A DNA stretch of 64,000 bases from Bradyrhizobium sp. SSBR45G (GCF_030159255.1 NZ_BSCT01000038.1:1-64000); one strand, 5' to 3'; shown: positions 1 through 9,660, numbered from the stretch's first letter. Notes: generated by a model from the letters alone, not told the origin. Numbers and translations: made by a program.

Positions 1-35
1 ACCTCTTAGCCCGAGGCGAAGTGTGAATCCGGTAG

Positions 36-186
36 CCCCTTGCGGGAGAGGGCATGTAGGAAAGTGCAGCAAGCTCGATTAGGTGAGGGGTATGCTTCCG
101 CAATGTCGTCCGCGGTGAGATACCCCTCACCCGATCGAGTACGTGGATGGGCCGGAGATGCCCTCTCCCGCAAGGGGAGAGGGCGC
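36..186. repeat. Nested inverted-repeat element, copy 1 of 2
   Basis: Outer arms CCTTGCGGGAGAGGGCAT and its complement near 159-178 enclose inner arms GGTGAGGGGTAT and ATACCCCTCACC. The same architecture and much of the same sequence recur at 27826-27972. It lies beyond the 3' end of shc and contains no plausible gene. It is best read as an intergenic REP-like or MITE-like palindrome family; no transposase is visible. Confidence 0.8.
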
Positions 187-222
187 ATTCATGTGCACCT
201 GCTACGTTTGCAGGGTCATCGC

Positions 223-2277
223 CTACCCATGCCCGTGCGGCCGCAGCGCGCGGCCCAAGGCCATCAGGGGGAAGTAGTGGCGGTACATGCCATAGCGCAG
301 CATGAACGCGCGGGAGAGTTCCGGGCCCTGCATCAGCCGCTCCGACAGCGCGGGATCGTTCAGCTTGATGGTCTGGCCGACGCCGTAGCCGGGGAAGCCG
401 GTGCCGGTGAATTCCGGCTCGTCCCAGGTCCCGGCCGACTGGCGCTCGACCAGCCACATGCAGCCGCGCTCGATCGCGTCCTTGTCATCAGGCCGGTTGG
501 CGGCGAGCAGCGCCATCAGCGCCCACGCGGTCTGCGACGCCGTGGCGGTGCCGCGGCCGACCGCGCTGATGTCCATGTAGGAGGCGCAGCTCTCGCCCCA
601 GCCGCCATCGGCCTGCTGGTGGGCGACCAGCCAGTCGCAGGCGCGGCCGATATAGGGCAGGCTCATGTCCTCGCCGATCGCGGCCAGCGCCGGCAGCACC
701 GCGCCGGTGCCGTAGACGTAGTTGACGCCCCAGCGGCCGAACCACGGACCGCTCGGCTCCTGCTCCCGTCGGATATAGTTCAGCGCCTGCACCATGGACG
801 GATGGTTGCGCGAGATGCCGAGCTTGCCGAACGCCTCGACGATGTGGGCGGTGACGTCGACCGACGGCGGATCGAGCGCCTCGCCATAATCGCAGAACGG
901 AATCTTGGTCAGGATCTTCTGGTTGTTGTCCTTGTCGAAGGCGCCCCAGCCGCCGCCCTGGCTCTGCATGCCGATCAGCCAGTCGACGCCGAGCTGGATG
1001 GCCTCGTCGATGCCCTTCGCCTTCCATTTCGGATCATGGCGCAGCGGCGCCAGCGCGATCAGCGCGACGGCGGTGTCATCGGTGTCGGGATAGAAGGCGT
1101 TGGCGTATTCGAACGCCCAGCCGCCCGGCTTGACGTGCGGCAGCTTCATCGACCAGTCGCCGGGCACGCGCACCTGCCGGTCCAGCACCCAGTTGACCGC
1201 CTTGTCGACGGCTTCGGGATAATCGCCAAGCACGCCGGCATCGTCGAAGGCGAGCAAAGTGAGGATCGTGTCCCACACCGGGCTGTTGGTGGCCTGGATG
1301 TAGGTGGCCTCGCCGACATCGACGCGCCAGCCGGGATCGTTCAGTGCATCGAGGCCCTTCGCGAGCACCGGATGGTTGAGCGGATAGCCCTCGGAATAGA
1401 GCGCCATCAGGCCGTAGATCCAGGGCGGCTGGATGCCGCCCCAGGCGCCGTCGAAATCCTGGTGACGGATCATCCATTCCAGCACGCGGCTGCGGGCTGC
1501 GGGCCGGAACAGCCCGAGATTGAGCCGATCGCCGAAGTTCTGCAGCGCATGCAGCACCTTGTCGGCGCCGCGGAAGAACTTGTCCCAGCCGCCGGCATTG
1601 GCCTTGACCGGCAGGTCGTAATCGAACGACCTGCGCCCGTGCGGAAACAGCGCGTCGAGCCGGTTCTCGGGCGCCAGCGGGCGGCTCGGCCGCCGTGCCG
1701 ACAACACTGCGATCGGCATCAGGGTGGCGCGCGCCCATTGCGCGAAATTGTAGATCGAGAACGGAAACCAGAGCGGAAACCAGATCACCTCGGGCGGGAT
1801 GTTCGGCGTCTTCTCCCACGGCCATTCGCCGATCAAGGCGAGCCAGTAGCGGGTGAAGACGCGGATGTTGCGCAGGCCGCCCTTGGCCTCGATCCATTCA
1901 CGGGCGCGGCGCACCGGCGGCTCGTCGTCGCGGAAGCCAAGCGAGCGGAGCGCCGCATAGGCCTCGACCGTGGCATTGATGTCGCCATTGGGGGCGCCGA
2001 AATAGACCTGCCAGGCGCCGTCGGGACGCTGGCTGTCGAGCAGCGACTGGCCCAGCCGCTTGCGCAGCGGATGGTCCTCCAGCCCCATGAACCACAGCGC
2101 GAGGCACCATTGCGCCTCCATGCAGGCGTTGGACTCGGCGCGGCCGACCCAGTGGCCGTCCGGCTTCTGGCTGGCGATCAGCCAGTCGGAGGCCGCCCGC
2201 ACCGTCGATTGCAGGGCCGTCGCATAGTTTCCCGGGTCGCGCGAGGCGCGCGCGGAGGCCGAGCTGGTCAGCGTCAT
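223..2277 (-). CDS. shc: Squalene-hopene cyclase
   Basis: Cyclises squalene to hopene, the committed step of hopanoid synthesis, at the inner membrane. The roughly 684-residue product has the usual family length. The catalytic acid motif DxDD appears as DTDDT near residues 398-401. Several QW-type repeats are visible (for example QxDGGWGES, and QSxxGTW near the C-terminus). The ATG at 2277 is preferred because AGAGGGA sits just upstream; a GTG one codon earlier (2280) is also possible. The gene is monocistronic as far as visible, with a 210-nt gap before the next leftward gene. Other hopanoid genes (hpn) are not in the window. Hopanoids are abundant in Bradyrhizobium membranes, which fits the inferred host. 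Confidence 0.97.
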   Translation of the reverse strand: MTLTSSASARASRDPGNYATALQSTVRAASDWLIASQKPDGHWVGRAESNACMEAQWCLALWFMGLEDHPLRKRLGQSLLDSQRPDGAWQVYFGAPNGDINATVEAYAALRSLGFRDDEPPVRRAREWIEAKGGLRNIRVFTRYWLALIGEWPWEKTPNIPPEVIWFPLWFPFSIYNFAQWARATLMPIAVLSARRPSRPLAPENRLDALFPHGRRSFDYDLPVKANAGGWDKFFRGADKVLHALQNFGDRLNLGLFRPAARSRVLEWMIRHQDFDGAWGGIQPPWIYGLMALYSEGYPLNHPVLAKGLDALNDPGWRVDVGEATYIQATNSPVWDTILTLLAFDDAGVLGDYPEAVDKAVNWVLDRQVRVPGDWSMKLPHVKPGGWAFEYANAFYPDTDDTAVALIALAPLRHDPKWKAKGIDEAIQLGVDWLIGMQSQGGGWGAFDKDNNQKILTKIPFCDYGEALDPPSVDVTAHIVEAFGKLGISRNHPSMVQALNYIRREQEPSGPWFGRWGVNYVYGTGAVLPALAAIGEDMSLPYIGRACDWLVAHQQADGGWGESCASYMDISAVGRGTATASQTAWALMALLAANRPDDKDAIERGCMWLVERQSAGTWDEPEFTGTGFPGYGVGQTIKLNDPALSERLMQGPELSRAFMLRYGMYRHYFPLMALGRALRPHGHG

Positions 2278-2490
2278 CACAATCCCTCTGGCGGCCTCAC
2301 AGCGCCGCTGCAGCAGTCGAATTCACCCCGCCCTATAGGGAATTTCGCCGCCAAATCCAATCAACTGGCCGTAGTGGACCAGATCAAAGGACGAACGAAG
2401 TGCGTACACAGGGCGGCCGGGCGCCTCTGCATAGCGCGCCCATTCTTGCCGCGGTGTGACGCTGCTCACGCGGCGAGGCGGGGAGAGTTG

Positions 2491-2898
2491 TCAAATGGGC
2501 AGGTAATTGCGCAGGACAGGCAGAAAGAAGATCGCGACGGTGATCAAGAAGCCGATCGCCCACAGGATCGAGCGCAGCGCGGGCCGGTTGCCCACATATG
2601 TGAGCACATAGGCGCTGCGCACGATCAGGAACAACACCGACAGCTCGTTGATCAGGTTCTGCGGCGCCCCGCGGAACTCGGCCAGCAGCACGGCTGCCGC
2701 GAAGAACGGGAACGCCTCGATGCCGTTCTGATGGGCCCCCAGCGCACGCTCGCGGATGCCGCCATCGTAGAACCCGGGATCACGCGGTCTGGCATTATCG
2801 TAGCGCCCGGCCTGTCCGGCGCTGATCCATTTCACGGGAACGATCGTTACCAGGTACAGCACGACACTGGCGAAAATGCACAATTCTGCAATCGTCAT
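2491..2898 (-). CDS. MAPEG family integral membrane protein
   Basis: A 135-residue protein with about four hydrophobic segments and the MAPEG pattern: an N-terminal helix, a charged loop containing NARPRDPGFYDG, then RALGAHQNGIEAFPFFAAAV, which carries the family's conserved H-x-N-x-x-E region. Bacterial MAPEG proteins are glutathione-dependent transferase or peroxidase relatives of unknown substrate. A GGAGGA ribosome-binding site directly precedes the ATG at 2898. The gene is divergent from hemH, and the short gap must hold both promoters. The family call is strong; the reaction is not known. Confidence 0.85.
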   Translation of the reverse strand: MTIAELCIFASVVLYLVTIVPVKWISAGQAGRYDNARPRDPGFYDGGIRERALGAHQNGIEAFPFFAAAVLLAEFRGAPQNLINELSVLFLIVRSAYVLTYVGNRPALRSILWAIGFLITVAIFFLPVLRNYLPI

Positions 2899-2993
2899 GG
2901 CTCCTCCGGCCCGATGACATCGGTGAAATGGCCCTTATCTTGACAATGCCGAAACAAGCCGCCAAGCCACGTCCTTCACTCGTCACGGGCATC

Positions 2994-4046
2994 ATGACCG
3001 CCGCCATCTCTCTGGACAATGCCAGGCCTGTTGATACCAGGCCGTTGCCGGTCGCGAGCGCTGCGCGCGCTGGCGTGCTGTTGGTCAATCTCGGCACGCC
3101 CGATACGGCGGACGCCGCCGGCGTGCGGGTGTATCTGAAGGAATTCCTGTCCGACCGCCGCGTGATCGAGGACCAGGGCCTGCTGTGGAAGATCATCCTC
3201 AACGGGATCATCCTCAACGTCCGGCCGCGCAAGAAGGCCAAGGACTACCAGTCGATCTGGAACACCGAGCTGAACGAATCGCCGCTGAAGACGATCACTC
3301 GCGCGCAGAGCGAAAAGCTGGCGGCCAGCATCGCCGATCGCAGCCACGTCATGGTCGATTGGGCGATGCGCTACGGCAACCCGTCGATCAAGGCCGGTAT
3401 CGAGGGCCTGATGGCCAAAGGCTGCGACCGCATCCTGGTCGTGCCGCTCTATCCGCAATATTCGGCCGCGACGTCGGCCACGGTGTGCGACGAGGCGTTC
3501 CGCGTGCTGGGGCAAATGCGCGCCCAGCCGACCCTGCGGGTGACGCCGCCTTATTACAACGACGATTTCTACATCGAGGCGCTCGCCGTCTCGATCGAGG
3601 ATCACCTCAAGACGCTGCCGTACAAGCCCGAGCTGATCGTGGCCTCGTTCCACGGCATGCCCAAGGAATATGTCGACAAGGGCGATCCCTATCGCGAGCA
3701 GTGTATCGCGACCACCGAACTGTTGCGCAAGCGGCTCGGCATGGACGACACCAAGCTGATGCTGACCTTCCAGTCGCGCTTCGGCTTCTCGGAGTGGCTG
3801 CAGCCCTACACCGACAAGACCATCGAGAAGCTTGCCAAGGACGGCGTCAAGCGCATCGCCGTGGTCATGCCGGGCTTCTCGGCCGACTGCCTGGAGACGC
3901 TGGAGGAGATCTCCGGCGAGAACTGCGAGATCTTCAAGCACAATGGCGGCGAGGAATTCTCCGCCGTGCCATGCCTGAACGACAGCGCCCCGGGCATGGA
4001 GGTGCTGCGGCAATTGGTGCTGCGCGAGCTCCAAGGCTGGCTCTGA
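2994..4046 (+). CDS. hemH: Ferrochelatase
   Basis: Inserts Fe2+ into protoporphyrin IX, the last step of protoheme synthesis. Diagnostic segments include LLVNLGTPDT at the N-terminus, the family's YPQYSAATSA region, and VASFHGMPKEYVDKGDPY, which carries the catalytic His. The C-terminal ERIAVVMPGFSADCLETLEEI-type region is present. A start at 2994 gives 350 residues, close to the usual alphaproteobacterial length; in-frame ATGs at 2928 and 2946 would add a poorly conserved leader. No strong Shine-Dalgarno decides between them. It is divergent from the MAPEG gene and followed by a 195-nt gap. Confidence 0.96.
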   Translation: MTAAISLDNARPVDTRPLPVASAARAGVLLVNLGTPDTADAAGVRVYLKEFLSDRRVIEDQGLLWKIILNGIILNVRPRKKAKDYQSIWNTELNESPLKTITRAQSEKLAASIADRSHVMVDWAMRYGNPSIKAGIEGLMAKGCDRILVVPLYPQYSAATSATVCDEAFRVLGQMRAQPTLRVTPPYYNDDFYIEALAVSIEDHLKTLPYKPELIVASFHGMPKEYVDKGDPYREQCIATTELLRKRLGMDDTKLMLTFQSRFGFSEWLQPYTDKTIEKLAKDGVKRIAVVMPGFSADCLETLEEISGENCEIFKHNGGEEFSAVPCLNDSAPGMEVLRQLVLRELQGWL

Positions 4047-4241
4047 GCCGGTCCGATGACGGTATTCTGCCGCTCGCTAGGTCAACCGAGCGCAGCTGCA
4101 AGGCCGGTTTTCGGTTGGATTGCGAAAATACTTTCCTGAACCGCGCCCCTCGGACCCCCGACAAACTCACGCGGCAATCCCTAGATTGTGATGGCTGCAG
4201 AGTTCGGTGAGGAGACGATTTTCTCCTCCCTTGGAGGGTCC

Positions 4242-5243
4242 ATGAGCGGTTTCGAGATTTTTGTCATAGGACTGGCGCTGCTGGTCGTCCTCACGCTGGT
4301 CGCCGGTGTCAAGACGGTGCCGCAGGGGTTCGACTGGACCGTCGAGCGGTTCGGCAAATACACCGGCACCCTGTCGCCGGGCCTCAACATCATCGTGCCG
4401 TTCTTCGACCGCATCGGCCGCAAGGTCAACATGATGGAGCAGGTGATCGACATCCCCGAGCAGGAGGTGATCACCAAGGACAACGCCACCGTGACGGTGG
4501 ACGGCGTCGCCTTCTACCAGGTGTTCGACGCCGCCAAGGCGAGCTACGAGGTGTCGAATCTCAACCAGGCGATCGTCACCTTGACCATGACCAACATCCG
4601 CTCGGTGATGGGCGCGATGGATCTCGACCAGGTGCTGTCGCATCGCGACGAGATCAACGAGCGGCTGCTGCGCGTCGTCGACGCCGCAGTGTCGCCCTGG
4701 GGCCTCAAGGTCAACCGCATCGAGATCAAGGACATCGTGCCGCCGGCCGACCTGGTCGAGGCGATGGGCCGGCAGATGAAGGCCGAGCGCGTCAAGCGTG
4801 CCGACATCCTGCAGGCCGAGGGCCAGCGGCAGTCGGAAATTCTCCGCGCGGAAGGTGCCAAGCAGAGCCAGATCCTGCAGGCCGAAGGCCGCCGCGAGTC
4901 GGCGTTTCTCGACGCGCAGGCGCGCGAGCGCGCCGCGGAGGCCGAGGCCAAGGCGACGCAGATGGTGTCGGAGGCGATCTCGAAGGGCGACGTCGCCGCG
5001 CTCAACTACTTCATCGCCGACAAATACATCAAGGCGTTCGGTCAGCTCGCCGACTCGCCGAACCAGAAGGTGATCATGCTGCCGCTGGAGGCGACGGGCA
5101 TGCTGGCCTCACTCGCCGGCATCGGCGAGATCGCCAAGGCGACCTTCGGCGAGAGCGCGACCTCGGCCGTGGCGGCGCGCCGCGGTGGCTCGGTGCCGTC
5201 GGCACGCGCGACGCCGAATCCGCCGATACCGCCGCAATCATAG
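4242..5243 (+). CDS. SPFH/band 7 (stomatin, QmcA-like) membrane protein
   Basis: 333 residues starting at an ATG with GGAGGG upstream; an earlier in-frame ATG at 4188 would extend it but lacks a good ribosome-binding site. There is one N-terminal membrane segment (about residues 4-22), followed by the band 7 domain beginning VPQGFDWTVERFGKYTGTL. A coiled-coil region follows, with repeated AEG motifs (QAEGQRQSEILRAEG and similar) typical of QmcA/YbbK. These proteins oligomerise into membrane microdomain scaffolds. An NfeD partner begins 16 nt downstream, the standard SPFH-NfeD pair. Hopanoid synthesis nearby may be relevant to microdomains, but that link is inference. Confidence 0.93.
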   Translation: MSGFEIFVIGLALLVVLTLVAGVKTVPQGFDWTVERFGKYTGTLSPGLNIIVPFFDRIGRKVNMMEQVIDIPEQEVITKDNATVTVDGVAFYQVFDAAKASYEVSNLNQAIVTLTMTNIRSVMGAMDLDQVLSHRDEINERLLRVVDAAVSPWGLKVNRIEIKDIVPPADLVEAMGRQMKAERVKRADILQAEGQRQSEILRAEGAKQSQILQAEGRRESAFLDAQARERAAEAEAKATQMVSEAISKGDVAALNYFIADKYIKAFGQLADSPNQKVIMLPLEATGMLASLAGIGEIAKATFGESATSAVAARRGGSVPSARATPNPPIPPQS

Positions 5244-5259
5244 GCAGGGGAGGTCGTTC

Positions 5260-5706
5260 ATGAGCGACATGTTCGTCACGCTCGGCACCTGGAACTGGTT
5301 GATCTTCGGCATCATCCTGATGGCGCTGGAGCTGCTCGCGCCGGGCATCTTCCTGTTCTGGCTCGGCCTCGCGGCGCTTTTGGTCGGCCTGATCTCGTTC
5401 GTGATCGCGCCCGGATGGCAGCTGCAGATCCTGCTGTTCGCGCTGTTCGCGATCGCCGCCGTGCCGCTATGGCGCCGCGTCGCCCGCGCCAGCGCCAGGC
5501 CATCGCAGGACAATCCGTTCCTCAACCGCCGCTCGGCCGCCCTGGTCGGCCGCGAGTTCACCTTGGAGAAGCCGATCGTCGGCGGCAACGGCACCGTCCG
5601 CATCGACGACACGGTCTGGCGCGTCGCCGGCCCGGACACGCCGGCCGGCAGCCGCGTCCGCATCGTCCAGGCCGATGGCGCCCAGCTGACGGTGGCCGCG
5701 GCGTAG
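5260..5706 (+). CDS. NfeD-like (YbbJ) membrane protein
   Basis: 148 residues with two to three transmembrane segments in the first 75 residues (WNWLIFGIILMALELLAPG, then LGLAALLVGLISFVIAPGW). A small soluble OB-fold domain follows: NRRSAALVGREF, then GGNGTVRIDDTVWRV, which is the NfeD C-terminal signature. AGGGGAGG lies 8 nt before the ATG. It forms a two-gene operon with the SPFH gene and is expected to act as its membrane partner. The short form lacks the ClpP-like protease domain of long NfeD proteins. Confidence 0.92.
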   Translation: MSDMFVTLGTWNWLIFGIILMALELLAPGIFLFWLGLAALLVGLISFVIAPGWQLQILLFALFAIAAVPLWRRVARASARPSQDNPFLNRRSAALVGREFTLEKPIVGGNGTVRIDDTVWRVAGPDTPAGSRVRIVQADGAQLTVAAA

Positions 5707-5747
5707 GCCTGCGAGGCGAGTGATCGTTTGAGTCCGCGGCCTCACCA

Positions 5748-5830
5748 CGTCATTGCGAGCGAAGCGAAGCAATCCAGAGTCGCGCGCTTAGCCCTGGATT
5801 GCTTCGTCGCTTCGCTCCTCGCAATGACGG
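5748..5830. repeat. 82-bp palindromic repeat, copy A
   Basis: Long inverted repeat: CGTCATTGCGAGC and GAAGCAATCCAGAG pair with CTGGATTGCTTCG and CTCGCAATGACG. Near-identical copies lie at 8725-8805, 11139-11221 and 13006-13088, always between genes. It sits between the nfeD stop and the 3' end of the convergent barrel gene, where its hairpin could also serve as a transcript end. Confidence 0.85.
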
Positions 5831-5844
5831 GGAGAGAGCGGGGG

Positions 5845-7503
5845 TTAATTCTGCAGCCTGACGCCGAGCATCACGACCGTGCCCGACGAGCCGGCGCCCG
5901 CAATGTTGGAGTCCAGCTTGTCGTAGCGCAGCGTGCCCTTGACCCAGAGACTGCGCGTCATCTTGTAGACGAGGTTGCCTTCCGCCGAATAGGTCCGGTC
6001 GTTGCGGCCATAGCCCTGGTAGTCGAGCGTGCCGAAGGTGAATTTGCCGATGCCGGTCAGCCAGCGCCGGAAGTCGTGGTCGACCTGCACCGTGTAGGTG
6101 CGCACCAGCACGCCGGAGGCGCCGGCCACGGTGGTCTCCGCAACCTGCGTGTCGGAGAAGAACCGCGCTGTCGTGAGCGGCGTCGCCGACCACACCAGCG
6201 AGGCCGAGGTGAGAAAGCCCTGCAGGCGGTTGAGCCGGGGATCGGTGTAGCTGCGGGTGGCGTAGCCGAGCGAGAGCTCGCCGGTCAAAAGCCGGGTGAA
6301 CTCGAACGAGGTGCCGGCCTTGGCGTAGCCGCCGGCCGAATCGCGCTGGTAGCCGGAGCGGTCGAACTGCTGGTCGTAGTTGCGGGTGTTGCCCTGGACC
6401 TCGGCAAACGGCTTCAGGCCGGGCGTGACCTCGTAGGACACCCGGCCGATGCCGCCGAACTGGTTGTAGTTGCGGTCGTCGTTCGACGTCATCGTGCCGT
6501 CGGTCAGCTTGCTCTCTTGATAGCTGGTGCGGTCGGCGGTGGCGCCGGCCGAGATCTGCAGCCGGTTGAAGCGCTGGTCGACGCCTATGGTGGTGCCGAG
6601 CGTGGTGTAGATCGGATAGCGCGCCAATCCAGCCTGCACGCTCGGGCTGCCGGGATTGTCGGTTGCTGCGCGTAAGCGGAGCTGGGCGCCGACCGAGGTG
6701 TCGCGGGTGACGTCGAGGCGGCCGTCGACATGGCCGGTGAAATCGGGGCGGTCGAGTGTGGTCGGCGCGGAATTGATGCCGCCGTCCATGATGGCGGGCA
6801 GGGTGCTGCCATAGCCGGTGAAGGAGCCGCGCAGGTCGGCGACCACGGCGTGGCGGTCCCAGTTGGACACCGCCAGGAATTCCGGCGCGATCATCCACGC
6901 CGGCATGCCGCGCGCATTGGCGAGTCGGGCCGGGTTGCTGTCATAGCCGGCCGACAGCTCGACCGCGCCCTTGACCAGGAACGGCCCGACATAGTCACCG
7001 ACCGCGCCGAACGGGTCGTCATCGATGCGCAGGCGCCGGCGCGCCGGCTGGCCTGGGACGGTGCCCGCCATGGCGGCCGGGACCGGCTGCCGGTTGGCGG
7101 ACGCCGAGGGCGGCAGGGTCGGGCGCAGTTGGCCGGCGAGATCGCCGGACGAGGGCGTGCCGGGTCCCGGCGCCGGCCTGGGCCGCGCCTGGGCGGGGTA
7201 GTATTTCGGCTTCTTGCGCGTCCGGTTCAGCGAATCATAGCCGACATCGGCCGCGCCGCTGGCGGCGGGGACGCCGGGCAGGGGGACGCGGTTGGTGCGG
7301 GATGCGGAGCCGGCCGGAGCTGGCGTGGACGGCACCCCGGGGTTTGTGACGGCATCGGAGAGGCCGCTGACCGCGGTCCGCCGCAATGGCGATTCCTGCG
7401 GAGCCAGAAAGCCGTCGCGCACCGGTCGGAACACGTCGATGGTCTGGGACTGGGCCGGTCCGGCGCCGAGCAGCAGGCAGATGGCGGAGGCGCCGCGCCA
7501 CAT
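5845..7503 (-). CDS. Outer-membrane beta-barrel protein (BBP2_2-like)
   Basis: With the ATG at 7503 the 552-residue protein begins with a signal peptide (MWRGASAICLLLGAGPAQSQ). A Pro/Arg-rich linker of about 130 residues follows, then a long run of alternating amphipathic strands ending in an aromatic-rich strand (VVMLGVRLQN). The pattern fits the putative beta-barrel porin 2 family seen in alphaproteobacterial polysaccharide loci. A TTG at 7566 would add 21 residues before the signal peptide and is less likely. The gene is divergent from kdsD, so an envelope role is plausible. The specific substrate is unknown. Confidence 0.75.
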   Translation of the reverse strand: MWRGASAICLLLGAGPAQSQTIDVFRPVRDGFLAPQESPLRRTAVSGLSDAVTNPGVPSTPAPAGSASRTNRVPLPGVPAASGAADVGYDSLNRTRKKPKYYPAQARPRPAPGPGTPSSGDLAGQLRPTLPPSASANRQPVPAAMAGTVPGQPARRRLRIDDDPFGAVGDYVGPFLVKGAVELSAGYDSNPARLANARGMPAWMIAPEFLAVSNWDRHAVVADLRGSFTGYGSTLPAIMDGGINSAPTTLDRPDFTGHVDGRLDVTRDTSVGAQLRLRAATDNPGSPSVQAGLARYPIYTTLGTTIGVDQRFNRLQISAGATADRTSYQESKLTDGTMTSNDDRNYNQFGGIGRVSYEVTPGLKPFAEVQGNTRNYDQQFDRSGYQRDSAGGYAKAGTSFEFTRLLTGELSLGYATRSYTDPRLNRLQGFLTSASLVWSATPLTTARFFSDTQVAETTVAGASGVLVRTYTVQVDHDFRRWLTGIGKFTFGTLDYQGYGRNDRTYSAEGNLVYKMTRSLWVKGTLRYDKLDSNIAGAGSSGTVVMLGVRLQN

Positions 7504-7712
7504 CGCGCGCCCTGCGCGGCCGCTGTCAGGCCTCCACCCCACGATGAAATACTCCAACAAAATCAATTGCGTCGTCGGGGAATCCCGCGTCGCCGGCCAA
7601 CACCGTCGTTAAGGGAGTAAAAACAAATATGGTTAATGGGCTGTTGATGACGCCTTGCTGCCTTACCCATGCTAAAGAGCGGCGCCTGACTGTTTCAGCC
7701 TTGGAAGCGAGA

Positions 7713-8714
7713 ATGCCGAGATCGAAGCCGTTGACCGAAGCCCCTCCCGCCAACGCGGATATCCAATCGGCGCTGCGCACGCTCGACGCCGGCAGCAACG
7801 GCATTGCCGCGATCTCGGCTGCGTTGCGCGGTCCGCTGGGCCCGGCCTTTGCGGCCGCCGTCGAGCTGATCCGCCAGGCCAAGGGCCGCGCCATTCTCAC
7901 CGGACTCGGCAAGTCCGGCCACGTCGCGCGCAAGATGGCCGCGACCCTGGCCTCGACCGGCACGCCCGCCTTCTTCGTCCATTCCGCCGAGGCCGGCCAT
8001 GGCGATCTTGGCATGATCACCTCCGACGACGTCGTCATCGCGCTGTCCTGGTCCGGCGAGCAGCCGGAGATGAAGACGCTGGTCAATTACACCAAGCGTT
8101 TCGCCATCCCGATGATCGCGATCACGTCGAACGCGCAATCGTCGCTGGGGCAGGCCGCGCGCATCGTGCTCGAGCTGCCCCGGGCGCGCGAAGCCTGTCC
8201 GCACAATCTGGCGCCGACCACCTCGACCCTGATGCAGGCCGCGATCGGCGATGCGCTCGCGATCGCGCTGCTCGAAGGCCGCGGCTTCACCGCGCTCGAA
8301 TTCGCCAATTTCCACCCGGGCGGCAAGCTTGGCGCCATGCTCAAGCACATCTCGGACCTGATGCGCTCGGGCGACGCGGTGCCGCTGAAGCCGCTCGGCA
8401 CCGGCATGACCGATGCGCTGGCCGAGATGTCGGCCAAGGGGCTGGGCTGCGTCGTCATCGTCGACGGTCGCGGCCATGTCGCGGGGATCATCACCGACGG
8501 CGATCTCCGCCGGAAGATGCGCGCCGATCTGTTGTCCGTCTCGGTGGACGAGATCATGACCGCCAACCCGCGCACCGTCCGCCGCGAGGCACTCGCCTCC
8601 GAGGCGCTGGAGATCCTGAACTCCGCCAAGATCACGACCTTGATCGTGACCGACGGCGCCAAGCCCGTCGGTATCCTGCACATGCATGATCTCTTGCGCG
8701 CCGGGGTAGCGTGA
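7713..8714 (+). CDS. kdsD: Arabinose-5-phosphate isomerase (KdsD/KpsF/GutQ)
   Basis: Converts ribulose-5-phosphate to arabinose-5-phosphate, the first step of KDO synthesis for lipopolysaccharide or capsule. An N-terminal SIS domain shows LTGLGKSGHVARKMAATLAS and HGDLGMI, and the family motif ALEFANFHPGGKLG links it to two C-terminal CBS domains (about residues 200-330). The start at 7713 gives 333 residues, near the usual 320-330; an upstream ATG at 7629 adds a non-conserved leader. The gene is divergent from the barrel protein. Confidence 0.93.
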   Translation: MPRSKPLTEAPPANADIQSALRTLDAGSNGIAAISAALRGPLGPAFAAAVELIRQAKGRAILTGLGKSGHVARKMAATLASTGTPAFFVHSAEAGHGDLGMITSDDVVIALSWSGEQPEMKTLVNYTKRFAIPMIAITSNAQSSLGQAARIVLELPRAREACPHNLAPTTSTLMQAAIGDALAIALLEGRGFTALEFANFHPGGKLGAMLKHISDLMRSGDAVPLKPLGTGMTDALAEMSAKGLGCVVIVDGRGHVAGIITDGDLRRKMRADLLSVSVDEIMTANPRTVRREALASEALEILNSAKITTLIVTDGAKPVGILHMHDLLRAGVA

Positions 8715-8724
8715 TCTCACCCGC

Positions 8725-8805
8725 CGTCATTGCGAGGAGCGTAGCGACGAAGCAATCCAGAGTCCTTGTTCAGCCCCAGGATTGCTTCGCTTCGCTCGCA
8801 AGTCG
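8725..8805. repeat. 82-bp palindromic repeat, copy B (one end eroded)
   Basis: Starts CGTCATTGCGAGGAGCG and returns with CAGGATTGCTTCGCTTCGC. The last arm reads GCTCGCAAGTCG instead of the GCTCGCAATGACG seen in the other copies, so the terminal arm has decayed. It lies between kdsD and the first acetyltransferase gene. Confidence 0.8.
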
Positions 8806-8834
8806 AACGCGAGCTTGCCGCTAGAGCTGTACTC

Positions 8835-9650
8835 ATGCCTCCCGACTTCGATCTCGACAAATACATCACCCGCAGCGGCTATCGCGGGCCGCTGGCGCCG
8901 ACGCTTGAAACGCTGAGCGGGCTGCAGGCGGCGCATGTCGATGCGATCGCGTTCGAAGGCATCGATCCGCTGCTCGGCCGGCCCGTGAACATCGATCTCG
9001 CCGCGGTGCAGGCCAAGATCGTCGACGGCCGCCGCGGCGGCTATTGCTTCGAGCAGAATGCGCTGCTGAAGGCGGCGCTGGAGGCGATCGGCTTTGCGGT
9101 CACGCCGCTGTCGGCGCGGGTGCGTTGGCGGCTCGATGCGGATGCGCCGCTGACGCCGCGCACGCATATGATGCTCAAGGTCGACCTGCCGGAGGGCCCC
9201 TATCTCGCCGATGTCGGCTTCGGCTCCTGCCTGCTCGATACGCCATTGCGGATGGTGCCCGACATCGAGCAGCCGACAGTGATGGGGACGTTTCGTCTGA
9301 CGTTGTCTGACGGGCTGCACTGGCTCGCGGCCAAGCAGCCGGCCGGCTGGCGCATGATGTACGTGTTCGATCTCGTGCCGCAGATCCATGCCGACTATGT
9401 GCTCGGCAACTGGTTCACCTCGACCAGCCCGTCGACACCGTTCACCTCGGTGCTGATCCTGGAGCGTCTGACATCAGAGGCGCGCTACCGGCTCGTCAAC
9501 CGCCGCTTCGTCATCGAGGCGCGCGATGGTGAGGTGAAGAGCGAGCGCATCATCGAGACGCCGGAAGCGCTGCGGAACGTGATCGATGAGGTGTTCGGCG
9601 TGGCGCTTCCCGTGCCGGCGGATGATGTCTGGGCGCGGACCGAGAGCTGA
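8835..9650 (+). CDS. Arylamine N-acetyltransferase, paralogue 1
   Basis: Transfers acetyl from acetyl-CoA to arylamines or hydrazines by a cysteine ping-pong mechanism. 271 residues, the normal NAT length. The catalytic triad is visible: Cys in RRGGYCFEQN, His in PRTHMMLKVDL, Asp in YLADVGFGS. The start MPPDFDLDKYI is chosen because the region upstream is the palindromic repeat. A closely similar paralogue follows 10 nt later, so the two are probably cotranscribed. The physiological substrate is not predictable from the sequence. Confidence 0.93.
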   Translation: MPPDFDLDKYITRSGYRGPLAPTLETLSGLQAAHVDAIAFEGIDPLLGRPVNIDLAAVQAKIVDGRRGGYCFEQNALLKAALEAIGFAVTPLSARVRWRLDADAPLTPRTHMMLKVDLPEGPYLADVGFGSCLLDTPLRMVPDIEQPTVMGTFRLTLSDGLHWLAAKQPAGWRMMYVFDLVPQIHADYVLGNWFTSTSPSTPFTSVLILERLTSEARYRLVNRRFVIEARDGEVKSERIIETPEALRNVIDEVFGVALPVPADDVWARTES

Positions 9651-9660
9651 GCGCGCGACG

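Noticed and set aside
40..2943. A 967-residue open frame on the plus strand opposite shc
   Set aside because: It is antisense to a certain gene, is Arg/Ala-rich with no domain, and reflects the high GC content.
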